Positions 26,111-38,305 of a DNA stretch of 64,000 nucleotides are shown here, piece by piece (within the stretch, counting starts at the first letter, position 1; each line of letters starts with the position of its first letter). Made by a program: the position numbers and the translations under genes. Source of the stretch: Pseudorhodoplanes sp. GTDB lineage: Bacteria; Pseudomonadota; Alphaproteobacteria; Rhizobiales; Xanthobacteraceae. The stretch spans positions 1,566,332 to 1,630,331 of the forward strand of contig JAVSMS010000001.1 in the NCBI GenBank assembly GCA_032027085.1, in the 5' to 3' direction. The notes beneath the pieces were generated by a model that did not search any database, was not told the DNA's origin, and saw nothing but the letters and a program-made list of their open reading frames with translations.

Positions 26111-28393
26111 ATGACGTCGAAATCCAAAAGCCGTAATAACCGGCCGACCTTCACCGAGCAGGAAGCGCTGCAATTCCACTCGGACGGCCGCCCCGGCAAA
26201 CTTGAAATCGTGGCCACCAAGCCGATGGCGACGCAGCGCGATCTCTCGCTCGCCTATTCCCCTGGCGTCGCCGTGCCGGTGCTGGCCATCGCCGAGGATG
26301 AGAGCAAGGCCTTCGACTACACCACCAAAGGCAATTTCGTCGCCGTCATTACCAACGGAACCGCCATTCTCGGGCTCGGCAATCGCGGCGCGCTGGCGGC
26401 CAAGCCCGTCATGGAAGGCAAGGCGGTGCTGTTCAAGCGCTTCGCCGACATCGATTCCATCGACCTGGAAGTCTCGTCCGAAAATCCCGACGAGATCATC
26501 AATTGCGTCAAGCTGCTCGGCAAGGGCTGGGGCGGCATCAACCTGGAAGACATCAAGGCTCCGGAATGCTTCATCATCGAGCAGAAGCTTCGTGAATTGC
26601 TCGACATCCCGGTCTTTCATGACGACCAGCATGGCACCGCGATCATCGCCTCCGCCGGCCTGTTGAATGCGCTCGATCTCACCGGCCGCAAGATCGAGGA
26701 GACCAAGCTCGTCTGCAACGGCGCTGGCGCCGCCGGCATCGCCTGTCTGGAATTGCTGCGCGCCATCGGCTTCCGGCCGGACAATCTCGTCCTCTGCGAC
26801 ACCAAGGGCGTCATCTACGAGGGCCGCAAGGACGGCATGAACCAGTGGAAGTCGGCCTACGCGATCAAGACGTCCGCCCGCACGCTGACCGACGCGCTGA
26901 AGGGTGCCGACGTTTTCTTCGGCCTCTCGGCCAAGGGTGCTGTCACCAAGGACATGGTGGCATCGATGGCAGACAAGCCGATCATCTTCGCCATGGCCAA
27001 TCCCGACCCGGAAATCACCGCCGAGGAAGTGGCCGAGGTGCGCGACGACGCCATCATGGCCACCGGCCGTTCGGATTATCCGAACCAGGTCAACAACGTG
27101 CTCGGCTTTCCCTATATCTTCCGCGGCGCGCTGGACGTGCGCGCCACCACCATCAACATGGAAATGAAAATTGCGGCAGCGCGGGCACTGGCGGCACTGG
27201 CACGCGAGGACGTCCCCGATGAAGTCGCCGCCGCTTACGGCGCCCGTCCGAAATTCGGACCCGATTACATCATCCCGGTGCCCTTCGATCCGCGGCTCAT
27301 TTCCTATGTGCCGCCGGCGGTTGCGAAAGCGGCGATGGAATCCGGCGTGGCGCGCAAACCGATCGTCGACATGGAGGCCTATCGCCAGCAATTGCGCACG
27401 CGGCGCGATCCGGTCGCCGGTGTGCTGGCGCGGGTGCATGAACGGCTGCGACGGTCGCCGAAGCGCGTCGTGTTTGCCGAAGGCGAAGAAGAGCAGGTGA
27501 TCCGTGCGGCGGCGAGTTTTGTCGCCGAGGAGCTTGGCACGGCATTGCTGGTCGGCCGCGAAGATCGCGTGCACGAGAGCGCGCACAATCTCGGCATCGA
27601 GCTTGGCGGCAAGATCGAGATCGTCAATGCCAGGCTGTCGAAGCGCAACTCCGACTACGCCTCCTATCTTTACGAACGGCTGCAGCGCAAAGGTTATCTG
27701 TTCCGCGATTGCCAGCGCCTGGTGAACCAGGACCGCAATCATTTCGCCTCATGCATGGTGGCGCTCGGCGACGCTGACGCCATGGTGACCGGCGTGACCC
27801 GCAATTTCTCCGTCGCACTCGAGGACATCCAACGCTGCATCGATCCCAAGCCGGGACATCGTGTGATCGGCGTCTCCCTGGTGCTGGCACCGCGCGGCCG
27901 CACCGTCATTGTTGCCGATACGGCGGTGACGGAAATGCCCAGGGCCGATGAATTGGCGGACATCGCGGTCGAAGTCGCCGGCGTGGCGCGCCGGCTCGGC
28001 TACGAACCGCGCCTCGCCCTGCTCGCCTTCTCAACCTTCGGTCATCCGCCCGGCGAACGCTCCGCGCATGTGCAGGAAGCGGTGCGCATTCTCGACAAGC
28101 GCGGCGTCGATTTTGAGTATGACGGCGAAATGGCCGCCGACGTTGCTCTCAATCCGGATGCAGCCGCGGCCTACCCGTTCAACCGCCTCACCGGCCCCGC
28201 CAATGTACTCGTCATGCCGGCATTCCATTCCGCCTCGATCTCGACCAAGCTCCTGCAGGAGCTGGGCGGGGCAACAGTCATCGGCCCGATTTTGGTCGGG
28301 CTGGACAGGCCGGTGCAGATCGTTCAATTGGGCGCCAAGGATACCAACCTCGTCAACATGGCGGCCCTCGCTGCTTTCAATGTCAACGGGTAG
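26111..28393 (+). CDS. maeB: NADP-dependent malic enzyme with C-terminal phosphotransacetylase-like domain
   Basis: The 760-residue protein is the bacterial chimeric malic enzyme that decarboxylates malate to pyruvate with NADP. The N-terminal malic part (to about residue 430) has DLSLAYSPGVAVPV, FHDDQHGTA and the nucleotide fold VCNGAGAAGIACL. The C-terminal part (about 430-755) is phosphotransacetylase-like (RVVFAEGEEEQVIRAA, VMPAFHSASISTKLLQ); in homologues it is regulatory and binds acetyl-CoA. The length is standard. The DapA-family gene follows 24 bases later and may be co-transcribed. Confidence 0.95.
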   Translation: MTSKSKSRNNRPTFTEQEALQFHSDGRPGKLEIVATKPMATQRDLSLAYSPGVAVPVLAIAEDESKAFDYTTKGNFVAVITNGTAILGLGNRGALAAKPVMEGKAVLFKRFADIDSIDLEVSSENPDEIINCVKLLGKGWGGINLEDIKAPECFIIEQKLRELLDIPVFHDDQHGTAIIASAGLLNALDLTGRKIEETKLVCNGAGAAGIACLELLRAIGFRPDNLVLCDTKGVIYEGRKDGMNQWKSAYAIKTSARTLTDALKGADVFFGLSAKGAVTKDMVASMADKPIIFAMANPDPEITAEEVAEVRDDAIMATGRSDYPNQVNNVLGFPYIFRGALDVRATTINMEMKIAAARALAALAREDVPDEVAAAYGARPKFGPDYIIPVPFDPRLISYVPPAVAKAAMESGVARKPIVDMEAYRQQLRTRRDPVAGVLARVHERLRRSPKRVVFAEGEEEQVIRAAASFVAEELGTALLVGREDRVHESAHNLGIELGGKIEIVNARLSKRNSDYASYLYERLQRKGYLFRDCQRLVNQDRNHFASCMVALGDADAMVTGVTRNFSVALEDIQRCIDPKPGHRVIGVSLVLAPRGRTVIVADTAVTEMPRADELADIAVEVAGVARRLGYEPRLALLAFSTFGHPPGERSAHVQEAVRILDKRGVDFEYDGEMAADVALNPDAAAAYPFNRLTGPANVLVMPAFHSASISTKLLQELGGATVIGPILVGLDRPVQIVQLGAKDTNLVNMAALAAFNVNG

Positions 28394-28417
28394 TTGCCGC
28401 TCGCCAAGGAGTGTCAC

Positions 28418-29314
28418 GTGGCCAATTCTGCATTGCGTGGTGTGATTGCTGCGATCGCCACCGCGATCGACGACAAGGGCGCGCCAGACCACGAACGCGC
28501 ATTGAAGCTGGCGCGGTATCTGCTCGACAATGGCTGCAACGGACTGAATGTGCTCGGCACCACCGGCGAAGCCACGTCGTTCTCCCTATCGGAACGCATG
28601 GGCCTGATGTCGGCCTATCGCGAAGCCGGCATGCCAATGGATCGTTTGATGGTCGGTACGGGCGCTGCAGCCGTTTCCGATGCCATTGCGCTCACGCGGC
28701 ATGCCGCCGAGCTCGGCTTCGCCGGCGCACTCATTCTGCCGCCCTTCTATTACAAGGGTGTCCCGGATGACGGGCTAGCTGCCTATGTCGATGCCATCGT
28801 GAAGGCGACAAGCGACAAGCCCATTCCCATCTATCTCTATCACTTCCCGGCGCAATCGGGACTGCCGTGGCACCTCGCACTGATCAAGCGGCTGGTCGAT
28901 GCGTACAGCTTGCGGATCGTCGGTCTCAAAGATTCCTCCGGCGACATGACGTTCGCGCGTGAAGCCGCCAGAGTGGCGCCCGGCTTTGCGGTGTTCCCCT
29001 CGAACGAAGCCGCGCTGATCGAAGCCCGCAACGGTGCTTTCGCAGGGGTAATCTCGGCGACCGCCAATTGTAATGCCGACCTCTGCGCCCGCGCTTGGTC
29101 CCACGGTGAGCAGTTTGCGCTCGATCAAGCGGTTACCATCCGCAAGCTATTCGACGGCAAGGCGCTGGTGTCCGGGGTGAAGGCTCTGCTGGCCCATATT
29201 CATGGCGATCCGGCTCTGGCCAGGGTGAAGCCACCGCTGGCGGCCTTTCCGGCCGCGGACAAAGCGGCGGTTTTGGCGGGATACGACGCCGTCCGGGCCA
29301 AGAAGGTCGCCTGA
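28418..29314 (+). CDS. DapA-family (dihydrodipicolinate synthase-like) lyase or aldolase
   Basis: The 298-residue TIM-barrel protein carries the Schiff-base lysine Lys171 in GLKDSSGD, the GTTGE motif at 48-51 and Tyr141 in YLYHFP. These mark the DapA/NAL superfamily. The lack of the strict DapA arginine context and the placement outside a lysine operon argue for another keto-acid substrate, so I leave it unnamed. The GTG at 28418 follows AAGGAG with six bases of spacing and is the best start. A strong terminator lies at 29385-29413. Confidence 0.82.
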   Translation: MANSALRGVIAAIATAIDDKGAPDHERALKLARYLLDNGCNGLNVLGTTGEATSFSLSERMGLMSAYREAGMPMDRLMVGTGAAAVSDAIALTRHAAELGFAGALILPPFYYKGVPDDGLAAYVDAIVKATSDKPIPIYLYHFPAQSGLPWHLALIKRLVDAYSLRIVGLKDSSGDMTFAREAARVAPGFAVFPSNEAALIEARNGAFAGVISATANCNADLCARAWSHGEQFALDQAVTIRKLFDGKALVSGVKALLAHIHGDPALARVKPPLAAFPAADKAAVLAGYDAVRAKKVA

Positions 29315-29384
29315 AACCAGCCTCCAGGCTGGATTCTGGCGCGTTGACGCCTTCCGGGCCTGCCATTATAAGCGTGCGCAGATC

Positions 29385-29413
29385 GCGGCGGCTTTTGAGC
29401 CGCCGCATTTTTT
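29385..29413 (+). terminator. Rho-independent terminator
   Basis: Perfect 8-base GC arms (29385-29392 and 29399-29406) with loop TTTTGA are followed by ATTTTTT. The terminator lies 70 bases after the DapA-family gene and separates the malic enzyme transcript from rpsT. Confidence 0.88.
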
Positions 29414-29474
29414 ACCGACACAAACCAGGCCGGCGCCGTATCGATCAGGCAGCCCCGCGCCGTGGAGAGGGCTC

Positions 29475-29741
29475 ATGGCCAATACGAAGTCCGCAAAGAA
29501 AAAGACGCGCGTGATCGCGCGCCGCACCGAGATCAACAAGAACCGCCGCTCCGGCATGCGGACCTATGTCCGCAAGGTCGAAGAGGCGATTGCCAGTGGC
29601 GATCAGACCGCCGCGCTCGCCGCACTACGGGCCGCCGAACCGCAGGTGATGCGCGCAAGCCAGAAGGGCGTGCTGCACAAGAAGACCGCGAGCCGCAAGA
29701 TCTCGCGCCTGATGCATCAGGTGGCAAAGCTCGCCAAGTAA
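29475..29741 (+). CDS. rpsT: 30S ribosomal protein S20
   Basis: The 88-residue basic protein is ribosomal protein S20, which binds 16S rRNA early in 30S assembly. The N-terminus [23 protein letters not shown]-type sequence and the C-terminal [19 protein letters not shown] are diagnostic. Its place just before dnaA is typical for Caulobacter and many Rhizobiales. A strong terminator follows at 29800. Confidence 0.97.
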   Translation: MANTKSAKKKTRVIARRTEINKNRRSGMRTYVRKVEEAIASGDQTAALAALRAAEPQVMRASQKGVLHKKTASRKISRLMHQVAKLAK

Positions 29742-29799
29742 AGTTCGAGGCAAGCGAGTTCGCAGCGTAAGCTGCCGACAAAGAATTCTTTATTCCAGA

Positions 29800-29830
29800 A
29801 AAAGCCCGGCCCGCGCCGGGCTTTTGTTTT
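29800..29830 (+). terminator. Rho-independent terminator after rpsT
   Basis: Perfect 11-base arms AAAAGCCCGGC (29800-29810) and complement (29815-29825) with a 4-base loop run into TTTTG-TTTTT. It is strong and would also work in the opposite direction because of the A-run. It isolates rpsT from the dnaA region. Confidence 0.9.
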
Positions 29831-30461
29831 TCTGAAACGCGCAGGCTTAGACGGCTTTCCCGTATTGCGGTGCAATTTTGCGCTGCACGCTGATGTCGAA
29901 AACCCCTGCACCTCAAGGGTTACTTGAAATTTTGGACACGAAAAGCAGCGAAACAAGAACAGCTTAACGCCAAAGCGTGTTCGGGGCTTTGGATTCTCAT
30001 GCCGCCGGTCACCCGGAATCCGGCAAGACTTGCGGCGCGCAATGTCGGTAGCGAGATATATTGGCGCAATAGACCGCAAAAAACCGCACGACGATTCAAG
30101 ACGTTGTCATGACGCTTCGCGACCGCGTGCTGACCGGAACGACACACAGGTGTTACGATCGAACTAACGCCGACAAAATCCGTTGCAGTTTGCAGGCGCG
30201 TGTGTATTTTTAAATCGCTGTCGCGCCAGCGGCGGTTCTCAGTAAAAGGTCTTTCTTCGAGCTCATCGAAGATGAGAGCGGGCGACATGTGTCTGGAAGT
30301 CTCAATTTCGAAGATTCCTCGGCGAAGACCGGGTTGCGTAGACGACAAGCTGATCATCGCGATAGTATATTGATTTCTGAAATCGCGACGCAGGCTCCCG
30401 TAACTAAATTTTGAAAATAAGCGGTCCACCGCGCCTATGGTGCGGCTGGGAGGGGGAATTC
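29831..30461. other. rpsT-dnaA intergenic region without recognisable DnaA-box cluster
   Basis: About 630 bases hold no convincing gene. I searched by eye for TTATCCACA-like boxes on both strands and found none. Four GANTC (CcrM methylation) sites occur near 29992, 30016, 30093 and 30312, and a local AT-rich patch lies at about 30361-30421. A small hairpin CTCATC-GAA-GATGAG is near 30262. The region probably carries dnaA promoter elements; I do not call it oriC. Confidence 0.5.
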
Positions 30462-30599
30462 ATGACGACGGAATATAACAAAGCAGAAGACGAGGCTCTT
30501 CCAGGCTGGCTCGGTTTTAACAAGCCCATGATGCCGCGCTTCGGTTTTTCGACGATTGCAATTGGCTCGCACGGAGCCGCGTCTCCGCCCACAAGATGA
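30462..30599 (+). CDS. Candidate 45-residue small protein upstream of dnaA
   Basis: A 45-codon frame starts with ATG at 30462, preceded by an unusually strong ribosome site (GGGAGGGGG, six bases of spacing). The product begins MTTEYNKAEDEALPGWLGFN and ends in a small Gly/Ala/Pro-rich tail. It has no membrane segment and matches no family I know. It could be a real small protein or a leader peptide that affects dnaA, which starts 160 bases later. Confidence 0.4.
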   Translation: MTTEYNKAEDEALPGWLGFNKPMMPRFGFSTIAIGSHGAASPPTR

Positions 30600-30761
30600 G
30601 GCTGCGCGCATCATTTCCTGCCGATAAGCGTTGCGCTGTCCGGAGCTGAGGCTTCGGGACACGACCAACCGACTGCAGGACGTGATGCCGCGTCGACGAC
30701 AGCGACAGGGGCGCTGTCACTCACTTGTATGGAATTCGACATTCGGGAAGAGGCGACCGAG

Positions 30762-32192
30762 ATGACGAGCATGGATCAGGAGCGCTGGTCGCGCGTTAAA
30801 GGCAGATTGAAAGCAGAAGTCGGCGACGACATCTTTTCAAGTTGGTTTGCAAGAATGGATTTGGAATCGGTCGAGAACGACACGGCAAGGCTGTCGGTGC
30901 CGACACGGTTTCTAAAGAGCTGGATCCAGTCGCATTACAGCGACCGGGTGCTGAGTTGCTGGCAGGCGGAAGAAGAGCGCGTGCGCCGCATCGAACTGAC
31001 AGTGCGCTCGGCCGCGCTGCGCGCGAACCCGCCCAAACTCAAGCAGGACGATCATCCGCAGCCGGCGCTTGAGTCGCGCCCGGCCAAGACACTGAACGGC
31101 GAACAGCGGATCCTGATTGCGCCGGTGTCGGCGGCGCATGAGGCGCTGGGCGGCTCTCCGCTCGATCCGCGCCTGACCTTCGACACCTTCCTGGTCGGGC
31201 GCTCAAACACGCTCGCGCACGCGGCGGCGAAACAGGTCTCGATAGCGCGCCGCGGCGAACCGGTGATGTTCAATCCGCTTTACATCCATGCCGGTGTCGG
31301 GCTCGGCAAAACCCATTTGCTGCATGCCATCACATGGGCGGGCAATGCTGGCGGCGACCGCAAGGTGCTGTACCTGACCGCCGAGAAGTTCATGTATGGC
31401 TTCGTGTCGGCGTTGAAGACGCAGACCGCCTTGGCCTTCAAGGAAGCGCTGCGCGGAATCGACGTGCTGGTGATCGACGACCTGCAGTTCCTCACCGGCA
31501 AGAATTTGCAAGCCGAGTTCTGCCACACCCTGAATGCCCTGATCGATGCCGGGCGGCAGGTGGTGATTGCCGCCGATCGTCCGCCGACCGACCTCGAAAG
31601 CCTGGACGATCGCGTCCGTTCGCGTCTGGCCGGCGGCCTGGTGGTGGAAATGGGTGCGCTCGGCGAGGACCTGCGGCTGGAAATCCTGAAAAACAGGGCT
31701 GCCGCCGCGCGCGTGCATCATCCCGGCTTCGACGTGCCGGAGCCGGTGATTTCCTTCATCGCCAAATCCGTCACCCATAACGGCCGCGATCTCGAGGGCG
31801 CGCTCAACCGCCTGCTTGCGCACAGCAAATTGACCGGCCAACCGGTGACACTGGAAATGGCTGAGCGTGAAGTGCGCGACCTGATCCGCCCGCAGGAACC
31901 CAAACGGGTCAAGATCGAGGACATCCAGCGCGTGGTGGCCCGGCAATACAATGTCAGCCGCGGCGACCTGCTGTCTTCGCGCCGGACCGCCAATGTCGTG
32001 CGGCCGCGGCAGGTGGCCATGTATCTCGCGAAGACGCTGACCTTGCGGTCGCTGCCGGAAATCGGCCGGAGGTTTGGCGGGCGCGACCACACCACCGTGC
32101 TGCATGCGGTGCGCAAGATCGAAGGCTTGGTCGGCAATGACACCGCTCTGGCCGACGAGATCGAGCTTCTGAAGCGCCAGCTTCAGGAATAG
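30762..32192 (+). CDS. dnaA: Chromosomal replication initiator DnaA
   Basis: The 476-residue initiator opens oriC and loads the helicase. Domain I (about 1-80) starts [21 protein letters not shown], as in Rhizobiales. A short variable linker follows to about 135. The AAA+ domain has Walker A GVGLGKTH at 178-185 and Walker B LVIDDLQF. The C-terminal DNA-binding domain has [15 protein letters not shown]. An in-frame ATG at 30729 would add 11 residues; I prefer 30762 because it matches the usual N-terminus and has AAGAGG upstream. Confidence 0.96.
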   Translation: MTSMDQERWSRVKGRLKAEVGDDIFSSWFARMDLESVENDTARLSVPTRFLKSWIQSHYSDRVLSCWQAEEERVRRIELTVRSAALRANPPKLKQDDHPQPALESRPAKTLNGEQRILIAPVSAAHEALGGSPLDPRLTFDTFLVGRSNTLAHAAAKQVSIARRGEPVMFNPLYIHAGVGLGKTHLLHAITWAGNAGGDRKVLYLTAEKFMYGFVSALKTQTALAFKEALRGIDVLVIDDLQFLTGKNLQAEFCHTLNALIDAGRQVVIAADRPPTDLESLDDRVRSRLAGGLVVEMGALGEDLRLEILKNRAAAARVHHPGFDVPEPVISFIAKSVTHNGRDLEGALNRLLAHSKLTGQPVTLEMAEREVRDLIRPQEPKRVKIEDIQRVVARQYNVSRGDLLSSRRTANVVRPRQVAMYLAKTLTLRSLPEIGRRFGGRDHTTVLHAVRKIEGLVGNDTALADEIELLKRQLQE

Positions 32193-32350
32193 GCCTCGAA
32201 AGCTCTTGCCCTCCGCGCCCCGCCGCGCCAAATTTCCGTCCCCCCGGCCGCCCGCCTGACAGCGGACGGCCGGGGTTGTCATCACCGCGGCGCCCCAGAA
32301 TATCCATTCCACGGGCTCCGAATGTCCTTTCCCCAAGCGGGGTCACGCCT

Positions 32351-33469
32351 ATGAAGGTTACCGTCGAGCGCGCGCAATTGCTGAAGTCTCTGGGCCATGT
32401 GCATCGCGTGGTCGAACGGCGGAACACGATCCCCATCCTCGCCAATGTGCTCATCCGCTCGGAGAAATCGAAGCTCGCGTTGAAGGCGACCGACCTCGAT
32501 CTGGAAGTCAGCGAGACCGTTGCCGCCGATGCCGGGCCGGGCGGCTCCACCACCGTGCCGGCGCACATGATCTACGACATCGTGCGCAAATTGCCGGACG
32601 GCGCGCAGGTCGTGCTGGAATCCACGGGCGACCGCGCCATGCTGACCATCCGCGCCGGGCGTTCGCGCTTCACCCTGCAGACGCTGCCGGAAAGCGATTT
32701 CCCCGATCTCAATGCCGGCGAGATGACTCACAAATTCACGCTGCCGGCCGCCGATCTCAAGCGCATGATCGACAAGACGCAGTTTGCGATCTCGACCGAA
32801 GAGACGCGCTATTATCTCAACGGCATCTATCTGCACGCCGCGGCTAGCGGAAAGAATGAGACGCTGCGCGCGGTGGCGACCGACGGGCACCGGCTCGCGC
32901 AATATGAAATCACACTCCCCGCGGGCGCGAAAGGCATGCCGGGCATTATCGTGCCGCGCAAGACCGTGGGCGAGGTGCAGCGCCTGATTGAAGACAACGA
33001 GGCCGAGATCGGCATCGAATTATCGCAGGCCAAGATTCGCTTCACCATCGGCGACGTGGTGCTGACCTCGAAACTGATCGACGGCACCTTCCCCGATTAC
33101 GCACGCGTCATTCCGCTTGGCAACGATAAGGAGCTGAGGGTCGACAAGAACGAATTCGAGCATGCGGTCGATCGCGTCTCGACGGTCTCCAGCGAGCGTG
33201 GACGCGCGGTGAAGCTGTCTTTGGCCAATGGCAAGCTGACGCTGTCGGTGACCAATCCGGATTCCGGCAGCGCCACGGAAGAAATCGAAGTCGAATACGA
33301 GGCCGACCCGCTCGATATCGGTTTCAACTCCCGTTACCTGCTCGACATCGCCTCACAGATCGAAGGCGAGACCGCGCTGCTCAAGCTGTCCGATCCCGGA
33401 TCGCCGACGCTGATCCAGGACAAGGACGCCAAAGGCGCCCTCTATGTGCTGATGCCGATGCGGGTGTGA
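32351..33469 (+). CDS. dnaN: DNA polymerase III beta subunit (sliding clamp)
   Basis: The 372-residue protein is the ring-shaped clamp that holds replicative polymerase on DNA. It has three repeated domains of about 120 residues, begins MKVTVERAQLLKSLGHVHRVVERRNTIPIL-like sequence, and ends in the family C-terminus YVLMPMRV. The ATG at 32351 gives the standard N-terminus. It follows dnaA by 158 bases of non-coding sequence with no obvious terminator. Confidence 0.97.
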   Translation: MKVTVERAQLLKSLGHVHRVVERRNTIPILANVLIRSEKSKLALKATDLDLEVSETVAADAGPGGSTTVPAHMIYDIVRKLPDGAQVVLESTGDRAMLTIRAGRSRFTLQTLPESDFPDLNAGEMTHKFTLPAADLKRMIDKTQFAISTEETRYYLNGIYLHAAASGKNETLRAVATDGHRLAQYEITLPAGAKGMPGIIVPRKTVGEVQRLIEDNEAEIGIELSQAKIRFTIGDVVLTSKLIDGTFPDYARVIPLGNDKELRVDKNEFEHAVDRVSTVSSERGRAVKLSLANGKLTLSVTNPDSGSATEEIEVEYEADPLDIGFNSRYLLDIASQIEGETALLKLSDPGSPTLIQDKDAKGALYVLMPMRV

Positions 33470-33503
33470 GTTGGGTTCGACTATTCGTGACGCTGCTTCT
33501 CGG

Positions 33504-33573
33504 CCCTCATCCTGAGGAGCCTTCGAAGCAGGCGTCTCGAAGGATGAGGGCGCCTTCCTCAGGACGAGGGCGG
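33504..33573. repeat. Palindromic intergenic repeat between dnaN and recF
   Basis: Outer arms CCCTCATCCT (33504-33513) and complement (33541-33550) enclose a nested palindrome CTTCGAAG. A partial second unit (CTTCCTCAGGACGAGGG) follows to about 33573. The CCTCATCCTGAGGAG core is a widely dispersed repeat in Bradyrhizobium-like genomes. It fills most of the gap and could weaken read-through into recF. Confidence 0.65.
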
Positions 33574-33578
33574 GTTAG

Positions 33579-34763
33579 ATGACTGCCGCTCGCATCCGCC
33601 GCCTCACCGTCACCAACTTCCGCAACTATCGCGCGGCGAGTCTTGATGTCGGCGCGCTGTCCATCGTGCTCGTCGGCCCGAACGGCGCCGGCAAGACCAA
33701 CCTGATCGAAGCCATTTCCTTCCTGACGCCGGGCCGCGGGCTACGCCGTGCCACGCTGGAAGAGGTGGCATTCAGCGAAGGCGACAGCGGCAGCGAACCG
33801 GCGCCAGAAGACGCGTCCGATAAATCCTGGGCGATCTCCGCCGAAATCGAGGGCGCGCTCGGCCTCGCGACGTTGGGCACCGGCATCGAGCCAAGTCTAT
33901 CCGGCGAGGCTACGATGTCGCGCAAATGCCGCATCGATCGCGAGCCGGTTGGCTCGGCGGCCGCGTTTGCCGACCACCTGCGAGTGATCTGGCTGACCCC
34001 GGCAATGGATGGCCTGTTCTCAGGCCCGGCATCAGAACGGCGGCGCTTTCTTGACCGCCTCGTGCTGGCCGTCGACGCCGAACATCCCGGTCGCGTTTCA
34101 GCCCTGGAGCGCGCGCTGCGCTCGCGCAATCGGCTTCTCGAAGAGCAAAGCCCCGATCCACATTGGCTCGACGCGGTAGAGCACGAAACCGCGGAGTTGG
34201 CCGTTGCCGTCGCTGCTGCGCGTGCGGAGACCGTGCGGCGCCTGCAAGGCGCGCTCGCCACCGGCCGCGCGATCGATCCGGCATTTCCCTTTGCAGAAAT
34301 CGCGCTCGCCGGATGGATGGAAGAGATGCTGCTCACGGCGCCCGCGAGTGATGTGGAGGACCGCTATCGAGCGATTCTGAAGAACAACCGAGCGCGCGAC
34401 GCTGCCGCCAAACGGACGCTCGATGGTCCGCACCTGACCGATCTAGCGGTCACTTATGGCCCGAAAAATATCGCAGCGGCGGATGCTTCAACCGGCGAGC
34501 AAAAGGCGTTGCTGATCCGCCTTGTGCTGGCACATGCCAATCTCATTGCCGAGATGACCGGGTTTTCTCCAGTGCTGTTGCTCGACGAGATTGTCGCGCA
34601 TCTCGACCCCAACCGCCGCGCCGCTCTTTACGATTCGCTGGAGAAGATCGGCGCGCAGGTCTGGATGACCGGCGCCGACCCGCAAGCCTTCTCCGACATC
34701 GCCGGCCGCGCCGAGATTTTCGAAATCGGCGGCGGCCAGATCCAGCCCAGCAAGGCGATCTGA
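33579..34763 (+). CDS. recF: DNA replication and repair protein RecF
   Basis: The 394-residue SMC-like ATPase helps load RecA at gaps during recombinational repair. Walker A GPNGAGKT is at 33-40 within IVLVGPNGAGKTNLIEAISFL. The C-terminal signature and Walker B appear as STGEQKALLIRLVLAHANLIA and PVLLLDEIVAHLD. The N-terminus RRLTVTNFRNYRAA is typical. The position after dnaN is conserved. Confidence 0.96.
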   Translation: MTAARIRRLTVTNFRNYRAASLDVGALSIVLVGPNGAGKTNLIEAISFLTPGRGLRRATLEEVAFSEGDSGSEPAPEDASDKSWAISAEIEGALGLATLGTGIEPSLSGEATMSRKCRIDREPVGSAAAFADHLRVIWLTPAMDGLFSGPASERRRFLDRLVLAVDAEHPGRVSALERALRSRNRLLEEQSPDPHWLDAVEHETAELAVAVAAARAETVRRLQGALATGRAIDPAFPFAEIALAGWMEEMLLTAPASDVEDRYRAILKNNRARDAAAKRTLDGPHLTDLAVTYGPKNIAAADASTGEQKALLIRLVLAHANLIAEMTGFSPVLLLDEIVAHLDPNRRAALYDSLEKIGAQVWMTGADPQAFSDIAGRAEIFEIGGGQIQPSKAI

Positions 34764-34872
34764 CGCTCCTTGTCATTTCACAGCGGCCGGTTCCCGCGTG
34801 TTGCGCCAAAGTCTTGGCGCCGGTCCGGAACAGCAGGGCTGGCTGTCGCTTTACTTTTACAAAGGAGAAAGC

Positions 34873-35055
34873 ATGCCACGCGATGGTGTCGAGGATATTC
34901 GTGAGCATTTGCGCGACGCGATCGAGGAACTGCGCCGGCAATTGACGCGCGTGGAAATGTGGGCGGGCGCGCTCGATGGCTTTTCCCGTCCTGTTCCCAG
35001 CTACCAGCCCGACAACAAATTCCTGCTGTCCGGCAGGTCTCGAAAGGACCGCTGA
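34873..35055 (+). CDS. Conserved-looking 60-residue helical protein between recF and gyrB
   Basis: The 60-residue product begins MPRDGVEDIREHLRDAIEELRRQLTR, a strong amphipathic helix with coiled-coil character. A turn-rich tail follows (SRPVPSYQPDNKFLLSG). The ATG at 34873 follows AAAGGAGAAAGC, an excellent ribosome site, so the gene is very likely translated. I do not know a function. Its place inside the replication gene row makes a role in DNA metabolism possible but unproven. Confidence 0.68.
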   Translation: MPRDGVEDIREHLRDAIEELRRQLTRVEMWAGALDGFSRPVPSYQPDNKFLLSGRSRKDR

Positions 35056-35216
35056 AGGGCGGCTCGCGGGGCGTCAAAAAAACGCTCCAAAACGGGCCTC
35101 GGCGAGGGCTTGAAAATCCTTTGAAAGCAAATACTTAAATGGCATCAAATTGGGCTGTACGGCACCCTGTTTTCGTGCCACACAAAACCCAATTCCACAC
35201 GCATTTGTCTCGCTGA

Positions 35217-37661
<2,445 letters not shown>

Positions 37662-37775
37662 CCTTGCTTATGTTTGTCGGGTGACGCATAAGTCTGGATC
37701 TTTGGGCCATAAGTCTGTGTCAAATGACGCAAAAGCCTGACTCAGATTTTTTCAATCATTGGTTGTAGAGAAAGC

Positions 37776-37904
37776 TACGCGGCCAAGCTGAGTAATCTTT
37801 GGCGGCCCGGCTCGCTCGTTGCTCATCTTGGATCAGCCGTAAGAGAGATAATACGCAGTCCCTTCGGTGCGGAGAAACCTTGGCACAATTTCAACGAATC
37901 AAAA
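37776..37904. repeat. Direct repeat, left copy, 129 bp
   Basis: This 129-base stretch recurs in the same direction at 61225-61353 with four single-base differences and no gaps. Homology starts and stops sharply on both sides. On the minus strand both copies keep an overlapping gene junction: the last 26 or so codons of one frame (ending TADPR-stop) and, overlapping its stop by ATGA, the first 17 codons of another (MSNERAGPPKITQLGRV). Both frames lose similarity at the repeat edge, so the unit looks like a fragment of a larger element. The family is not recognised. Confidence 0.9.
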
Positions 37905-38305
37905 GCCAATCAGGTCGTGCAGCGCAAAGGCATTCCGAGCTTGCAGAAGACGACTTTGACGAAGGCTATGCCCTTATAGGGGTAACTTCGTCCCGGCGGA
38001 CACCTCTAGGTAAACAGGCCAAGATTGAATTGGACTGACTGCTGATCTGCTAGTGGATCTAATCAAATAGTCTGCACCATCTCAAGGTAACGGCAGAAGG
38101 CATTTGCGAGCTGCATCTGCTGTGGTGTCCGGCATTCCGCTCAAACAGCAAAGGCGATCCGACAAGAATGCAAATGCAACGCGCGCGGGAGGTTGCGCGC
38201 CTGAGGCGCTCAATAGTCGACCTCATGGGAACGAGGTCTTGAATAGCTCACCGAATGTATGCTCGCCATCACGTTTATCCAGCCAAGTCTTCATCTTCAC
38301 CCTCA
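37905..38305. other. Non-coding stretch inside the left repeat border
   Basis: About 400 bases between the left repeat and the aconitase-like gene hold no convincing gene. Short open frames exist (for example across 37799-38038 and 38104-38319), but they lack ribosome sites and family similarity, and one overlaps the repeat. The sequence is less GC-rich than the gyrB side. Just before the repeat (37680-37740), imperfect copies of GACGCATAAGTCTG occur three times. Confidence 0.6.

Noticed and set aside
29831-30461. Chromosomal origin of replication next to dnaA
   Set aside because: No TTATCCACA-like box cluster was seen. In several Caulobacter and Rhizobiales genomes the origin is elsewhere, for example near hemE.
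37799-38038. 79-codon plus-strand frame within the left repeat, with a counterpart at 61248-61499
   Set aside because: The shared start only reflects the repeat; the frames diverge completely after it and lack ribosome sites.
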